Below, piece by piece: positions 1 to 10,991 of a DNA stretch of 64,000 nucleotides. A program made the translations under genes and the position numbers. Within the stretch, counting starts at the first letter, position 1. Every line of letters begins with the position of its first letter. The stretch comes from Epichloe hybrida (lineage: Eukaryota; Ascomycota; Sordariomycetes; Hypocreales; Clavicipitaceae), in contig JAFEKR010000031.1 in assembly GCA_019022495.1 (NCBI GenBank), positions 708,638 to 772,637 of the forward strand, read 5' to 3'. The notes under the pieces were generated by a model. It did no database searches. It was given only the letters and a program-made list of their open reading frames with translations, and had not been told where the DNA came from.

Positions 1-540
1 CCGCCAGACGTCATGACGCTCTCGTCCGAAGCCGTCTCTGCCACGGAGATGCGCACCAGCCCCAACGACATGTCCTTTGCCGCCTTCACCGCCGGACGAT
101 CCTTGTCCTCCGCCCAACCGTCCGAGGACCCAACAGCTTCCTTCATCCTCGACGGCTACCCCCGCAGCGCAGCCCAGGCCAACACCCTGGACGGCATCAT
201 CCCCATCAACCTGGCCGTGTCTCTCAAGACCCCCTTCTCCGTGCTCCTCGATCGCATCGCCGGACGATGGGTCCACGAGCCCTCCGGCCGCGTCTACAAC
301 ACCACCTTCAATGCGCCAAAAGTTTCCGGCCGCGACGACATCACCGGCGAGCCGCTTGTCCAACGAGTCGACGACACAGACGACGTCTACCGCGCACGGT
401 TCCAAAAGTTCCAGGAAGTCAGCGAGCCCCTCCTAGAGCACTATGCCACAAAGGGCGTCCTCCTTGAAGTCGAAGGCATAAGCAGCGATGAAATCAGCCC
501 CAAGTTATACTCTGAATTTGAGCGGCGTTTCGTCATGTGA
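1..540 (+). CDS. ADK2: Adenylate kinase 2 (mitochondrial GTP:AMP phosphotransferase), 3' part
   Basis: The C-terminal ~180 residues of an adenylate-kinase-family enzyme; the gene is cut by the window edge. The reading frame is already open at base 1 and ends at TGA 538-540. Visible family features are the core strand FILDGYPRSAAQA (NMP-binding/Walker-B area), the LID start DRIAGRWVHEPSGRVYN, the LID interior TFNAPKVSGRDDITGEPL and the C-terminal helix EPLLEHYATKGVL. The short, zinc-less LID with VYNTTFNAPK is characteristic of the GTP:AMP phosphotransferase (Adk2/AK3) branch, which acts in the mitochondrial matrix and regenerates ADP from AMP with GTP. The stretch of about 40 residues before FILDGYPR is Ser/Thr-rich and does not resemble the usual family sequence there, so the extreme 5' part of the visible frame could contain an unrecognised splice site. 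Family assignment is firm; the branch is inferred from the LID. Confidence 0.88.
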   Translation, partial: PPDVMTLSSEAVSATEMRTSPNDMSFAAFTAGRSLSSAQPSEDPTASFILDGYPRSAAQANTLDGIIPINLAVSLKTPFSVLLDRIAGRWVHEPSGRVYNTTFNAPKVSGRDDITGEPLVQRVDDTDDVYRARFQKFQEVSEPLLEHYATKGVLLEVEGISSDEISPKLYSEFERRFVM

Positions 541-1621
541 GAACCGAAGCCATTTCAGACCAGCCATCGCACACTTGTTTCTGAATCATCAATGTGGAAA
601 CAAGCGGAATACTATGTCACAATCCCCCCCCCCCCCCCTTTTTTTTTTATCATCATTTTTGGTTACTTTCGGAGTTCGGAATCAACCATGTTGAACACTC
701 GACCTTGACCCCATTATCTTCTTGTCTATACTATAAGGAAACCACACTCGTCATTTTGGGTACGGACTTTCTTTGTCTAGTGTTATCTTTATTGTTTTTC
801 CATGGTTGGTCCCCGGGAAGCATTTTCCGCTTCAGTCTAATGACTTGCAAGAGCTGCGGTCTAGGGGGATGGGGGGAACGGGTGTTATCCTCGAAACAGG
901 AGCATTGGGCAGGGTTTTTTTTTTAATCTCGATCGACGATGTCGTGTATGTACTCGACAAGAAAAATACACACATGACCTCGTGTCGCAAATGAATGCTC
1001 ATATCGTGGCGGCGCATGTGCCTATTTTCACATGACGATGTGAAACTAGGCCTTGACTCCACTGATATGCAAGCGCGGGGAGACTCGGGAACCAGAATCT
1101 GGATTTCGCTGCGTCACTTGCATGGAATTCAATCTAACGAGATTCGGTACGTCACTACTTGCAAGGGGATGCATTTGATTGTTGAAGGTGACATGCTTGC
1201 ACTGTTATTCACACTGTCAAGTGCTCTTGCAGCATCGAGACATTGGCATAGGGTATCAATGAAATGAGTGCATGCCATGTAGGCTATTTAGTAATAGGTA
1301 GGTGCCTAAATGTTACTGGCTGCTACATCTGGGCCTGTACATTACGTGGTCCCCAAGAAAATCAGATATAATTGCAAGAATGAGAAAGCATTCCTAGAAA
1401 AGCTCGCCCTTTCTTGTTCCCCTCCTTCAGAAATGCTCGTACAGATAATAGTCGTATCGTCGAATGCTGCATGTGCGCACGCGTACATGGGGCATTCTGC
1501 AACTTGTAAAAAAACATGAGGAAAAAAAAGTTTGGGAAATTGAATTGACCATGAGACGGCTCGCAACCAGGTTTAGATCGAACAGGTTCAGGTGTTGCAA
1601 TCGTGCTAACCTTGTAACACT
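541..1621. other. Intergenic, convergent 3' ends
   Basis: Space between the convergent 3' ends of the adenylate kinase and the ERD2-like gene. It holds a C13/T10 homopolymer run at about 626-648 and a T run near 915. No open frame here has a recognisable domain or fungal splice pattern. Confidence 0.5.
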
Positions 1622-2886
1622 TTAATTCCTCCACTCATCACCGCTTCGCATTCCTTTGGGAACGCTGTCACCCTTTGGGGGCTTTGATGAAGACGATGCC
1701 GTAGGGGTGCCCTCGTCGTCGTCGTCGTCGTCGTCATCATCATCGAGCGCCTTGGCTAGTTCGTCCGGATCTTGCATTCTGGCATCAGGGTCGACTCCTT
1801 CCTCCAGACCATCATCATCGCGATGTCGGCCCTCGTCAAAGACATCTTCGTCAGCGCTGACAGAGATACCCCGGGCACCCCAGCCGGGTCGCGCTGGCCG
1901 TCGAGTGTCATTTCCATGGTCGCCTAGAGTTGGAGCGCTTTCTTCGTCGTCATCCGATTCGAATTTCTTGCCGAATATGCGACTTAGAAGCCAGCCACGG
2001 CGCATGTCATCGGCGTCAACAATACCACCGCCGCGGAGCTTGATGCGTTGTCGCGTGTAGTATACCCAAGCGAAGTCGGCGTAGAGCGCAGTCTGGATGC
2101 ATCCAAATATGACGGCAACAGCATCCGGCGGTCTCCCGCTGACGTCGAGCTCTCGGACGAACCAGTTGAGGATGTAGAGTGCTCGGTAGGATCCCAGTGC
2201 AAGGAGGTAAAATGAGTTGATGACGGTCGGAACAGTGGTTTGTCGGAGGAGTAAAAGCTGAGGGAGGATACAGCCTGCTTCGAGAATCTCGGAAAACACC
2301 CACATCCACTGTTGCGTATCATGTTAGTATGGCCTAGTCCTGTACTGATAATCCCCCATTTTTTGAGTCCTACTAACCGTTCGGAAAGCCCAGTGTTTCT
2401 CAAAAATCATCATCATGAAAGGTGACAAGACCGCAGCAGCGGCCAAAACGCCTGCACCCATCTTCCACGATAACTCACGTTCCCGTGATCGGGGAAACAG
2501 CCACTGCATCACACCAATGGTGTAAAACGAGGAGAAGATGTATACAATCTTGAAAAGCAAGTTCCATATTATCTTCTCGTGAAAAATGTCCAGATATCGT
2601 GTGCAAAAGACAAGAGCGTACAGCCCTTGCGTGATCAGAGATACACCCTCGGCGCTGCGATTTCGGTGGATGGCCAAGATGAGAATACCCTTGGACGCGA
2701 GATGGGATAGGTCTCCCAGGATGCGAAAGCTCTAGGGGACACATGTCAGTATACAAGTACAGTGCTTCACACGAAAATTTGCTTGGTTCTTGCATGCCCG
2801 TCGATCGGATAGACGTGGCAGGATTGGGTGATGCCGCAGGGTGTTGTTGTGGCAAAGGTGGCCCTACTTACATTCCACGGCACCAT
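1622..2886 (-). CDS. ERD2: ER lumen protein-retaining receptor (KDEL/HDEL receptor) with long acidic tail
   Basis: Three-exon model: 2872-2886 (MVPWN, donor GTAAGT), 2378-2731 and 1622-2308, giving 351 aa. The seven-helix ERD2 core is clear: FRILGDLSHLASKG, the AEGVSLITQGLYALVFCTRYLD segment (read as two adjoining motifs), IYIFSSFYTIGVMQWLFP, and SFYLLALGSYRALYILNWFVRE. The receptor binds K/HDEL tetrapeptides of escaped ER residents in the Golgi and returns them via COPI. ERD2 proteins are usually about 212 residues; here about 130 residues follow the last helix. The tail is rich in Asp/Glu, with DDDDDDDDDDE near its end, encoded by a CGT/CAT-type trinucleotide run at about 1711-1745. The tail is seen directly; whether it modifies trafficking is unknown. 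The ERO1-like gene at 23905 in this window ends in KKEL, a possible client-type signal. Confidence 0.9.
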
Positions 2887-3702
2887 GACTGTAGCTTCGA
2901 GCGACTAGGGCTCGGCGACACGTAGCAGTCCAGCAGGAGAGGAGGAAAGCACAAGATAGAAAAGGACGGCGTATGCTCGAGTTGGCGAAGAGGCTGAAGG
3001 CGCGATGGAAGAGGCTGGACGGATTGGCGATGACTTGCTAATGAGTCGCAAGTGTTTCGAGGTGGCTGAGAGAGGACTGACTAGACAGGACGGTGAAACT
3101 GCACCAAGCTTGAGATAGGACTGGAAGCTTGCGTCATTTGATTGGACGAAGCTTGGCTGACAGGCACCAACCCATCCTGCTACGGGTGACGGGCCATCCA
3201 GACTGGACAAGTCACACACACCAACTAAAAAGTGCCTTGCGTCTGCCTGTAGGAAATACGTGGGATACGGATTGCATCCAGCCAGACGGCTCTGACTTCG
3301 GATACAACCTCGGCCGTTTGAAGCACCTCCATGCTGCCTGCCTTTCGCCACATTTGCTGAACAATAAGTGAGTATGCACTTTCCATAGTTCCTCGCCGCA
3401 CTTTTAATGGCATTGGCAGTAGATGCTGCCTTGTTGGGACTACACATGTACTCCGTACACGGCTTCGAGTTATGTGGGGCTGTATTAATAATAAATGAAT
3501 AAAGTGCCCCGCGACGTCACCGTGGCTCGCTCCGACGCGGACGCGTCCCATCCGCGTTCAAAGTCAGTCAAGTCAATCAAACACCATCAAACCGGATAAA
3601 ACGTAAATCACCACCAAGCAACAAACATCACCAGCTGCAACTGGGATGCATCGTAGCACCATGAGTACCACACCCGACGACTCGAGATAAAACCCCCATA
3701 CA
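2887..3702. other. Divergent promoter region, ERD2-like / CENP-U-like
   Basis: About 0.8 kb between two divergently transcribed genes. Open frames on the minus strand here have no recognisable domain. I see no conserved element beyond generic promoter-like sequence. Confidence 0.5.
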
Positions 3703-5677
3703 ATGGCCACAGGTACGCCCTTCCTATTCTCATACTGGTTTCCAATTTGGCCCTCTTGCTGATCATCAGTCATAGGCAGGGAAGGTCGCGAGGACCGTCT
3801 CAACCAACGACTCCGAGGCGCGCAGTATGTATATCGGCAAAAATCACCTGTAGAGGCTGGTCAAACCTGACATAGTTTAGGCGCGTCAATGTTGGCGACG
3901 ACATCTCCTTCAGTTTCGACCTCGCTAGCGTGCCTCCTGCTCAAAACTCCAGTTCTCCCGCCATAACTGCGCAATCAGGCCGACAATCTGGTGGCGCAGG
4001 GGAATCGCCAGCTGGACCGGTTGAAACATCATTGCAACCTCTCAGTCCAAATATTAGCGTCGGGGACGTACGCCCATTAGAGCCCTCACGGACCGAGAAT
4101 CAGTTCGCTAGACAGCTCAGTTCGAGTATCGCCAGATCGAGCGCGGAGCCCACACCGAACGATCCGGGACCAGACGAACCAGACGAACCAGAGGCTCTAC
4201 GTCCCCCATCTAGCGTGCCATATTCTGCAAAGCAACGCATTCCCACGACAATAACCGAGGAAGTCGCCGAGAGTCCGGCAAAGAAACCTGGAAGCGGACA
4301 GCGACGACCCATCTCCGCCACCAAGATAGTCCAACCTCTCCCGTCCAGGCTCTCGATATCCTCTAGCTCGACACCCGAGGCACGATCCTCATCCCCATCC
4401 ACGCGAAGACCTCGCCCAAGCGAGGTATCTTCCCGACCAGCGCGACCTTCTACTCTTCCTCTACGCGACGGAGCGACTCACGTGGCAGCGCCCGCAAACA
4501 GGACAAACCCACCACAAAGACGACCGTCTTCCCTAGAAGAACTAGAAGAAGTTACCGAAGATTCAGAGCCTTCCGACGAAGAAGCAGTAGAAGTCCCCGC
4601 CAGAGAAGCCGCCACAGTCATTGGCCAGAAACGGCCCCGACCCAGCATCACAGCATCACCCGAACTGGGCTCCGACGACGACAGCGAGCAAGACAGCACC
4701 TCGCAAATATCATCTTACAAGCAGAGACGCAATAGCCCCGCCACGCAAAGACAACCGGCTAAACGACCCAAACAGCACAGTCAACAGCCTAGACCTACAA
4801 AGCAGCGCCACAGCTCAGGCAGCGAGCAAAACGACGATGCAGCCGTGGAAATCACTGTGCAAAGATTCGTCAACAATTTCCAGCGCGACGAGGACGACGA
4901 GTTGCAGCAAGAGATTCCGTTTGCAAACAGGGGAGGAGAGACAGTCGTGGATGTCTTCGCGCAAGTATGCGAGGAAGTCATCACTTCGGTGCTAGACCAG
5001 CTGCAGAAGGTTGCGAGGGCGACGGATGATGCGGACAGGAAAAAGGAATGTAGGATCAAAATGAGGGCGGTCGAAGCGTATCGAGAGGAGCTCAGCTCTC
5101 GATTGCTACAGCATGTGGGTGGAACTTTCCATGTCACCATGGTCCTAGGTGAAGGCTGACTGACGGGACACAGGCAATCCACTTGAACCACTGGCATTCA
5201 TTACGACGGCGTTTACGACATGTGCAAAAGGAGAAACTTGCTCTTCGAGATGAAATCATTCGCTTGAAAAGCGAGCGGGAGCAGGTGGCGTTGCGAATGG
5301 ATGCGATTCGCATCAAGCATGAAGCTGATAGCAAGGAGTCCACAGTGAGTTACGAGGGCGTTACGAGGGCGTTGGGGTTGACGTCAGTGTGTGCATGGTT
5401 TGAGAAGCACCGTCTGTTCTAACTCTTTTGTGAATAGTCTCGTCTCAACGCCTCAGCTCTTATGCATGATATCGACCTGGCAGTTCAGCAGGGTAGAGAA
5501 GCACCCGAGCTAACCCAAGCTGCTGAAAGAACGGCTGAATTGGGCAACCTCGATCTCGTCTTGGCGCAGATCTCAGACCAAGCTAGCTCATTGAGCTCTA
5601 CGGGCGGGCTCCTTCACCTGGTTCGAGACTTCAATGCGTTCCTGGAACGCGCAGCAAATGCCCTTGATTCAAGATGA
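3703..5677 (+). CDS. Putative inner kinetochore subunit CENP-U/Ame1 (Mis17-like)
   Basis: Five-exon model: 3703-3712, 3776-3824, 3881-5114, 5174-5344, 5438-5677; the phases agree throughout and give 567 aa. The N-terminus made by the two tiny exons reads REDRLNQRLRGAQRV followed by GDDISFSF, which resembles the short Arg-rich Mtw1/Mis12-binding motif at the start of budding-yeast Ame1 (RLRGS followed by an acidic stretch). Residues ~45-330 are a low-complexity Ser/Pro/Arg/Glu region. The C-terminal ~240 residues are helical, beginning VQRFVNNFQRDEDDELQQE, then ETVVDVFAQVCEEVI and a coiled coil LRHVQKEKLALRDEIIRLK. CENP-U/Ame1 pairs with CENP-Q/Okp1 and links centromeric chromatin to the outer kinetochore. 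Assignment rests on architecture and the N-terminal motif, not on a search. It could instead be another coiled-coil nuclear protein. Confidence 0.62.
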
Positions 5678-5741
5678 ATGAATGATGCCTTCCTTTTTGT
5701 TCTAACGATGTATGCGTTTGTTTGGCCGTCTATCCGCCAAG

Positions 5742-5749
5742 CCTCTCTC

Positions 5750-5792
<43 letters not shown>
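5742..5792 (+). repeat. (TC)n microsatellite
   Basis: About 50 bases of almost pure CT dinucleotides in the convergent 3' region between the CENP-U-like gene and NudC. Likely untranslated. Confidence 0.9.
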
Positions 5793-5794
<2 letters not shown>

Positions 5795-5819
5795 CACTCC
5801 TCACGTCCAATCGTCTTCC

Positions 5820-6611
5820 CTATTGGATCTTGGCTTTGCTAAAGTCCATCTCGGGATGTTGATCCTGGAACTTCTTCAAAATATCCATCTTCTTCTGCTC
5901 GTCAGAAGAAGGCAGCCCTTTTTCCTTCTGTCTCTGGTCAAACATCATCTTCTCAACCATGCCTCTCGTCTCGCCGTCCAAATCAGAGAGCTTAGAGGAG
6001 TCGGGCTGGATCTTGGTGACGTCGATCTTGGGGTCCGCGGTAATGACATGGGCCCACCACTCCATCTTATTAACCTTGTCGAGGTGGATCTCGACAGTCT
6101 TTGTGCCGTCGCTGTTGGTAGATAGTGTCCATGTAGAATCGTCGACGTGGACTGCGTGGGGGAGGTCGCCCTGTTTTTATCAAGGTCAGTCCAACCGCAT
6201 CTCTTCTGGGGCTTGTTTGGGAATGGGGAAGTTTGATCCTTTTAGGACGCTTGACGGAGGAAATGTGTAGGAACATGTGAGAATGGACTTGGGGGCAATG
6301 GGGTGTTTGTTGTGTCTTGATGTACCTTGATGACCGGGTCTTGACCCTTGATACCCGCAGACAAACTCTGCTTCTTGATGTCTACAGCGAGATCTCTTGA
6401 CTTCATGTTTCCGGGCACGGTAAATGTGACGTCGAGCTCAGCAATGGTCTGCTGCCATTTGTAGGGGAGAGCATCTTGCTCGGCAGCCTCTCGGGCGCGA
6501 GCTGCCGCTTCTTCGGCGGGTGTGGGGTCTAGAAAGACGAGGCTGTTAGCTGCGGCTACTGAAGAATCGCTGGGGTATACCGACTGCGAAGATACCTTTG
6601 ACGTCAGCCAT
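5820..6611 (-). CDS. nudC: Nuclear movement protein NudC (CS/p23-like domain)
   Basis: Three exons: 6596-6611, 6326-6528, 5820-6170, giving 189 aa, close to the ~190-200 aa of filamentous-fungal NudC. The product starts MADVK, then an Ala/Glu-rich helix [13 protein letters not shown] and the CS domain beginning [19 protein letters not shown]. The domain continues through [13 protein letters not shown] and ends at [19 protein letters not shown], the characteristic WW-containing NudC signature. The C-terminal helix reads [20 protein letters not shown]. NudC is an Hsp90-associated co-chaperone needed for dynein/LIS1-dependent nuclear migration in hyphae. The start was chosen because the first exon carries the only in-frame ATG that splices cleanly (donor GTATCT, acceptor TTTCTAG). 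It is divergent from TFB3, with 447 bp between the start codons. Confidence 0.92.
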
Positions 6612-7058
6612 GGGCGCTATTGAAAGCCTTTGTTGATGACGATGGTGGAACGGTAACGCGATGTCGGAGGTGGGATGTGTAAAAACCACTGACTTGAAAC
6701 GAAGAAGCAAGCTGGAAGCTTTGATGGATGGGATGGAGGGGCAATTCTCGATTTCTTGACCCGTCTGGTGCCCAAGGCTGCAAAAAACCCTGGGTCGTGG
6801 GTACTCCGTATCACTGCTGGAAGCTTCCCTCAACATTCACGCGCAAACTCCCGTCAGCCTCGAGCCCTTCCATCCCGTTCACAACCCGCTTTTTCCTTTC
6901 CATACGGCTCCGTGCGTTGGTCCGCGTATGTAGGCGGTCCTTTTCCTCCCGCCTCCCGAGCCGCCATCCCCATCCTAATTTATAAACCCTACAAAAAAAC
7001 AAAAAAAAACAAAAAAAAACAAAAAAAAACAAAAAAAAACAAAAAAAAAACCACAGAA
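6612..7058. promoter_or_regulatory. Divergent nudC/TFB3 promoter with A9C decamer repeat
   Basis: Shared 5' region. It contains TTTATAAACC at about 6979-6988, a plausible TATA-like element for TFB3. Immediately after it comes a tandem run of the 10-mer A9C (6993-7050, about six units), which ends eight bases before the TFB3 ATG. The run is probably in the TFB3 leader. Confidence 0.55.
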
Positions 7059-8195
7059 ATGTCACGAAACGGCAGCAGCTCCGTCTCGTTACGACATGCC
7101 TCCTCCACAGGAACAGGGCACTCGGCACCCGCACCGCCCGACCAAGACGAGACATGCCCCGTGTGCAAAACCACGCGCTACTTCAACAGGGACATGGAGT
7201 TCCTCATCAACCCAGAGTGCTACCACCGGATGTGCAAGACGTGCGTGGAGCGCATCTTCAGGGACGGGCCCAACCAGTGCCCGTACGCCACGTGCCACAA
7301 GACGCTGCGCCTGCGAGGCTTCAAGTCGGCCTTCTTCGCGGACCTGTCGGTCGAGCGAGAGGTGGATATCCGAAGACGGGTCGCGCACGTGTTCAACAAG
7401 GTCGAGGACGACTTCGAAACCCTCGACGACTACAACGAGTACCTGTACATGGTGGAGTGCCTGACGAGCGACCTCGTCGACGGCACGGCAGACGCCAAGA
7501 GCAAGGCGGAGGGGCAGCTGGCCGAGTGGGAGGCCCGGCACAAGGCGGACATTGAGCGCAACAGGAAGCTGGCGCGGGAGTCGGACGATGCTCGGCAGCG
7601 GCGTCTGGCGCAGGAGCAGGACGCTGCGCGGCAGCGGCGACTGCAGGACTTGAAGGACGAGGCGGAGGAGAAGGCGAGTGCCGCGCGGTTCCGCGAAGAG
7701 ATGCTCGACTCGCTGCAGAGCGCCGAGGTGGGCCACGCCAGCGAGACGGTGGACAAGATCATGCTCAAGAAGCGTGGCCAGCAGAAGAGGGACTCGGCGA
7801 GAGACTTGCTGGCTTCCGCAACGGGGGGCGGCGGCCTGTCGATTCGTGGGCTGAGGGACAAGACGCGCGGTGTGGTGGTGGAGGATAACAAGCCGTATGA
7901 TCCGTTTGGAGGGCTGCGGCTTGCTCCCGAGAGGGTCGACTTGTCCACCGATAGGTTAGCCGAGTACCATAGCGAGTGGATTGATGTGACGAGGTCCAAG
8001 AACGAGTACCTCGCCGGCGGATACAGCGCCGATGAGTACATCTCGAGGGCGCTGTACGAGGCCTTTTCAGGACTGGGCGTCTTCCTCACTGACGATAAGG
8101 TCGAGAGCACCAGCAGCGTGGGCACGGCTGCCGCGCGAGAAGCAGCTGCTACGGGGACAACGGCGGGCAGCATGGACACTGATGATGTGTTCTGA
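7059..8195 (+). CDS. TFB3: CDK-activating kinase assembly factor MAT1 / TFIIH subunit Tfb3
   Basis: Single exon, 378 aa. An N-terminal C3HC4 RING (residues ~33-83) is visible as CPVC, then CYHRMCKTC and CPYATC. It is followed by the MAT1 central region VEREVDIRRRVAHVFNK, YNEYLYMVECL, and a long basic/acidic coiled coil (about residues 150-235, with RQRRLAQEQDAARQRRL). The C-terminal segment carries ERVDLSTDRL. MAT1/Tfb3 tethers the CAK kinase pair to the TFIIH core and stabilises CDK7-cyclin H for Pol II CTD phosphorylation and repair. The open frame extends 101 codons upstream, but that part encodes the A9C repeat and promoter sequence. ATG 7059 (MSRNGSS) is the first in-frame ATG before the RING. 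Confidence 0.93.
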   Translation: MSRNGSSSVSLRHASSTGTGHSAPAPPDQDETCPVCKTTRYFNRDMEFLINPECYHRMCKTCVERIFRDGPNQCPYATCHKTLRLRGFKSAFFADLSVEREVDIRRRVAHVFNKVEDDFETLDDYNEYLYMVECLTSDLVDGTADAKSKAEGQLAEWEARHKADIERNRKLARESDDARQRRLAQEQDAARQRRLQDLKDEAEEKASAARFREEMLDSLQSAEVGHASETVDKIMLKKRGQQKRDSARDLLASATGGGGLSIRGLRDKTRGVVVEDNKPYDPFGGLRLAPERVDLSTDRLAEYHSEWIDVTRSKNEYLAGGYSADEYISRALYEAFSGLGVFLTDDKVESTSSVGTAAAREAAATGTTAGSMDTDDVF

Positions 8196-8790
8196 ACAAG
8201 AACAAGAGGGGGCAACGAGGGAATATTAATGATACGATGGACTTTTTTGCCTTGTTTTGGACTCACTCTCTTGGGGCATCTTTCTTCGGGCGTTCGACAA
8301 GCATGCTACTGGCGTCCAGAGAGAAGGGGGGGGATTGGCTTCCCGGAAAACACTTCATGGCGTACCAGGTACATTTCAGAGTGAGGATGAATAAGGAGAA
8401 AAACACCGTGGTCGGTATGAAGCTCTTGAATTCCGCTACAAGGAAGCCATCGCTACGTTTCATCAGTACTTGTAAAAGAGCCAATGCGCTACTTGGAAAT
8501 GCCCCGACTGGTACGCCGTTAGTAGACAGGCGCCTTGACGCCCTTGTAACAATGGACCCGACATCGCTTCATTCATGGTCTTTGACCATTTGGCATGAAA
8601 AGTACTCTACTCCCTGCCCCCCCCTTCCTCCGTTCGATTCGTCCATTCTTTACCCAAGCAACGCCTCGCTGATGCGATACTAAATAGTTTCATAGTTTCC
8701 TCATCATGACCAAACAAGTATAAAGACAAATTCGACTACCCCCGCGCCGTTTGACAGCCTCGCGGAATTGACATAACCAGGCTTGCATTC
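8196..8790. other. Intergenic, convergent 3' ends
   Basis: 3' flanks of TFB3 and the AP180-like gene. I see no gene, RNA or repeat beyond short homopolymers. Confidence 0.5.
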
Positions 8791-10991
8791 TCACTGCTGC
8801 CATGGCGTCTGCTGAGCGGGCCTCGGAAACACCGGAACCGTAGGGAGTTGATCGAGACCACCACCGATGGCACCCTGGTTATGCTGCCATCCCATGCCGG
8901 TGTTGTGGTTGACGAAGGCGCTTTGGCGGAAGGGATTCGTCGTACCCGTGGGTTGAGGAGCCAACGACGCCGGGTTCTGGGTCTGTTTCTGGTCTGGAGA
9001 CTGGACAGGCTGCTGTGGGAACGTGTTCTTGGCAAATGGATTGGTACCCGTGGGCTGGGCATGAAGAGGCGTCGAGGACTGGAAAGGGCTGACGTTCTGC
9101 GGCGGGGATCGAGTGAAGGGATTAGTGGACTGCCGATTCAGTTGCTGTGCCGGTGGCTGCGGTGATGAAACGGCCGACAAGTTGCCCTGCATGCCTGTTT
9201 GCTGCATCATCATGGATTGCCGGAAGGGATTGGTCCCAGTTGGAGTCGGTTGCAGACCGTTGGGTTGGCCCGTTTGCGTTTTCAACGGCTGCTGCTGCTG
9301 CTGCTGGTCATACTGGAAAGCCTGATTCTGAATCTGGAAAGTAGCCTCTGCGTTTTGCGGAATTGAACCAAGGGTACCAGGTTGGAAGCTGGGCTGCGGC
9401 GTGAATCCTCCGAATCCTGCTCCGGTAAAGTTGGGCTGTACTTGTTGTGGCTGTTGCATTTGTATTTGAGGCGGCTGCTGCTGCTGCTGCTGCTGCGACA
9501 TAAATCCAGCCATGTTCTGTTGCTGGAACATGTTGTTGGGCGCGAAGCCAGTTTGTTGCTGCGCAAAGTCGTTTCGAGGAAACGGCATACCAGCCTGTTG
9601 CGGCTGGAAAGGCGCAGCGCCGCTAGGCATTCCCGTTGGCTGTGAGTTGACCTGCATCGTCGTCTGATTCTGCTCAATGGAGTCGAAGAAGTCGATCAGA
9701 TCAGGATCAGGACCCTTGTTCTGTTGCGGCTTCACTTCCTGCTTGGCCTCTGGAACTGAGGGGAATGGATTATTGCTGTTTGTTGCAGACGATGTTGGCT
9801 TGGTGGTCGACTTTGGAAAGTCAAACTTGGCACTCCTGGATGGCCCGCCCTTTCTTTTCGCGTCCTGCTCGGCCAAATATTGTCGTCGATGGATCTCGAA
9901 ATCGGCGTCTTTAAGATATTCCTCGAGTTGGCGGCCCAGGTTGACGGGGGCATGTTTGAGCTTGGGCACCTCGACGCGAGTGCGGTGTTCATGAAGACGA
10001 GCTGAGCTGAGGTATTGGACGACGTAATCGGTTTGCCGCGTAAAGGTACGATAAATCTCGAGCGCTCTTTCAGCATCTGGCTTGGACATTTCGAAGAAGT
10101 GACCTGTGTATAATTGGGTGAGCCAGGGTCCAGCTGAGACAAATCTACGGGGCCGACGAACCTAGGACGTTGATGAGACCTTGGTTAAGGACCTGAAAGA
10201 GCGACAGCAAGTCGAGAACCAGTAATCGAAATATGGCGATGGTAATTTCGTTTTCTGGCTCGTTCTCTAGGACCTGTGCCTCGACTTGTCAGACTAGGCA
10301 TTCGAATTTGTAGTTCTCCAATCGTCACACACTCACGCCGCATTTCACCAAAGCCGACAACTGGTTTTGGACACACTCCGTCTCTCTAAGCAAACCTTTT
10401 TCGACAGTCGATCTTTCCAGCCTTGATTCGTTGGCGCGAACCCAATCCGTCCTCGTTTCGCGGTATGCGCGCGCCCGTTCGGACAAGTAATTGGCATAGT
10501 GCCGAATGTTCCGACCCTGGGTTTGAGCTGGGAGGATCTGAGTCAGCCATGTCTTCATGCCTGTTGTCAGGTCTCTCTGGATTGACAAACCGTCGGAAAA
10601 GTGACCAACGCCCAAGATGCTTCGGTGCTTGGAAAGGAAGGCGAGAGTTACGTCTGGTGAGCCTTCCCGTATCATGAGATGCGTCGTGAGCAAGCTTTTG
10701 AGGACCACGGTCCACGTGGAGTCGCGCAGTCGATATTGTAGCGAACGAAAGACCTCGCCGACACCGGCATCCCCCGAGTGAGTCGCTATGAGGATATGCT
10801 CAATATATTTCGTCTTGGGCGGCGCATTCTGTGGGAGGAAGAAGGCCAGTCAGCTCAGTTCGGGCACCAACCAGACTGGTCCGGCATGGGGGTTAGCGGT
10901 TTGGGGGGGGAGACGCATGCAGTCGTATGCGAGTCAATCGTACTTTGATCTTGGTGGCGCCCTTGACGGACTTCTCAAAAGAACCGGACAT
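8791..10991 (-). CDS. AP180/CALM-type clathrin assembly protein (ANTH domain, NPF motifs)
   Basis: Four exons: 10944-10991, 10337-10828, 10162-10279, 8791-10103; phases agree and give 656 aa. The ANTH domain (residues ~1-275) starts MSGSFEKSVKGATKIK, continues PPKTKYIEHILIATHSGD and LRDSTWTVVLKSLLTTHLMI, and ends around HFFEMSKPDAERALEIYRTF. The basic PI(4,5)P2-binding pattern KxTKxxxxPxKxKH of ANTH proteins is visible as KGATKIKNAPPKTKYIEH. The C-terminal half is Gln/Asn/Pro-rich with a poly-Q run and at least five NPF motifs that bind EH-domain endocytic proteins. It corresponds to yeast Yap1801/Yap1802. The second intron acceptor (before AQVLENEPEN) was chosen to keep the ANTH frame and is the least certain junction. 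Confidence 0.9.

Noticed and set aside
5712..6125. Leu-rich plus-strand protein
   Set aside because: Antisense shadow of NudC extended by translation of the CT microsatellite.
7089..7736. 215-aa antisense frame in TFB3
   Set aside because: Val/Leu/Arg-rich shadow created by the GC-rich third positions of TFB3.
9282..9677. Arg/Ser-rich minus-strand frame
   Set aside because: Alternative frame of the Gln/Pro-rich half of the AP180-like gene.
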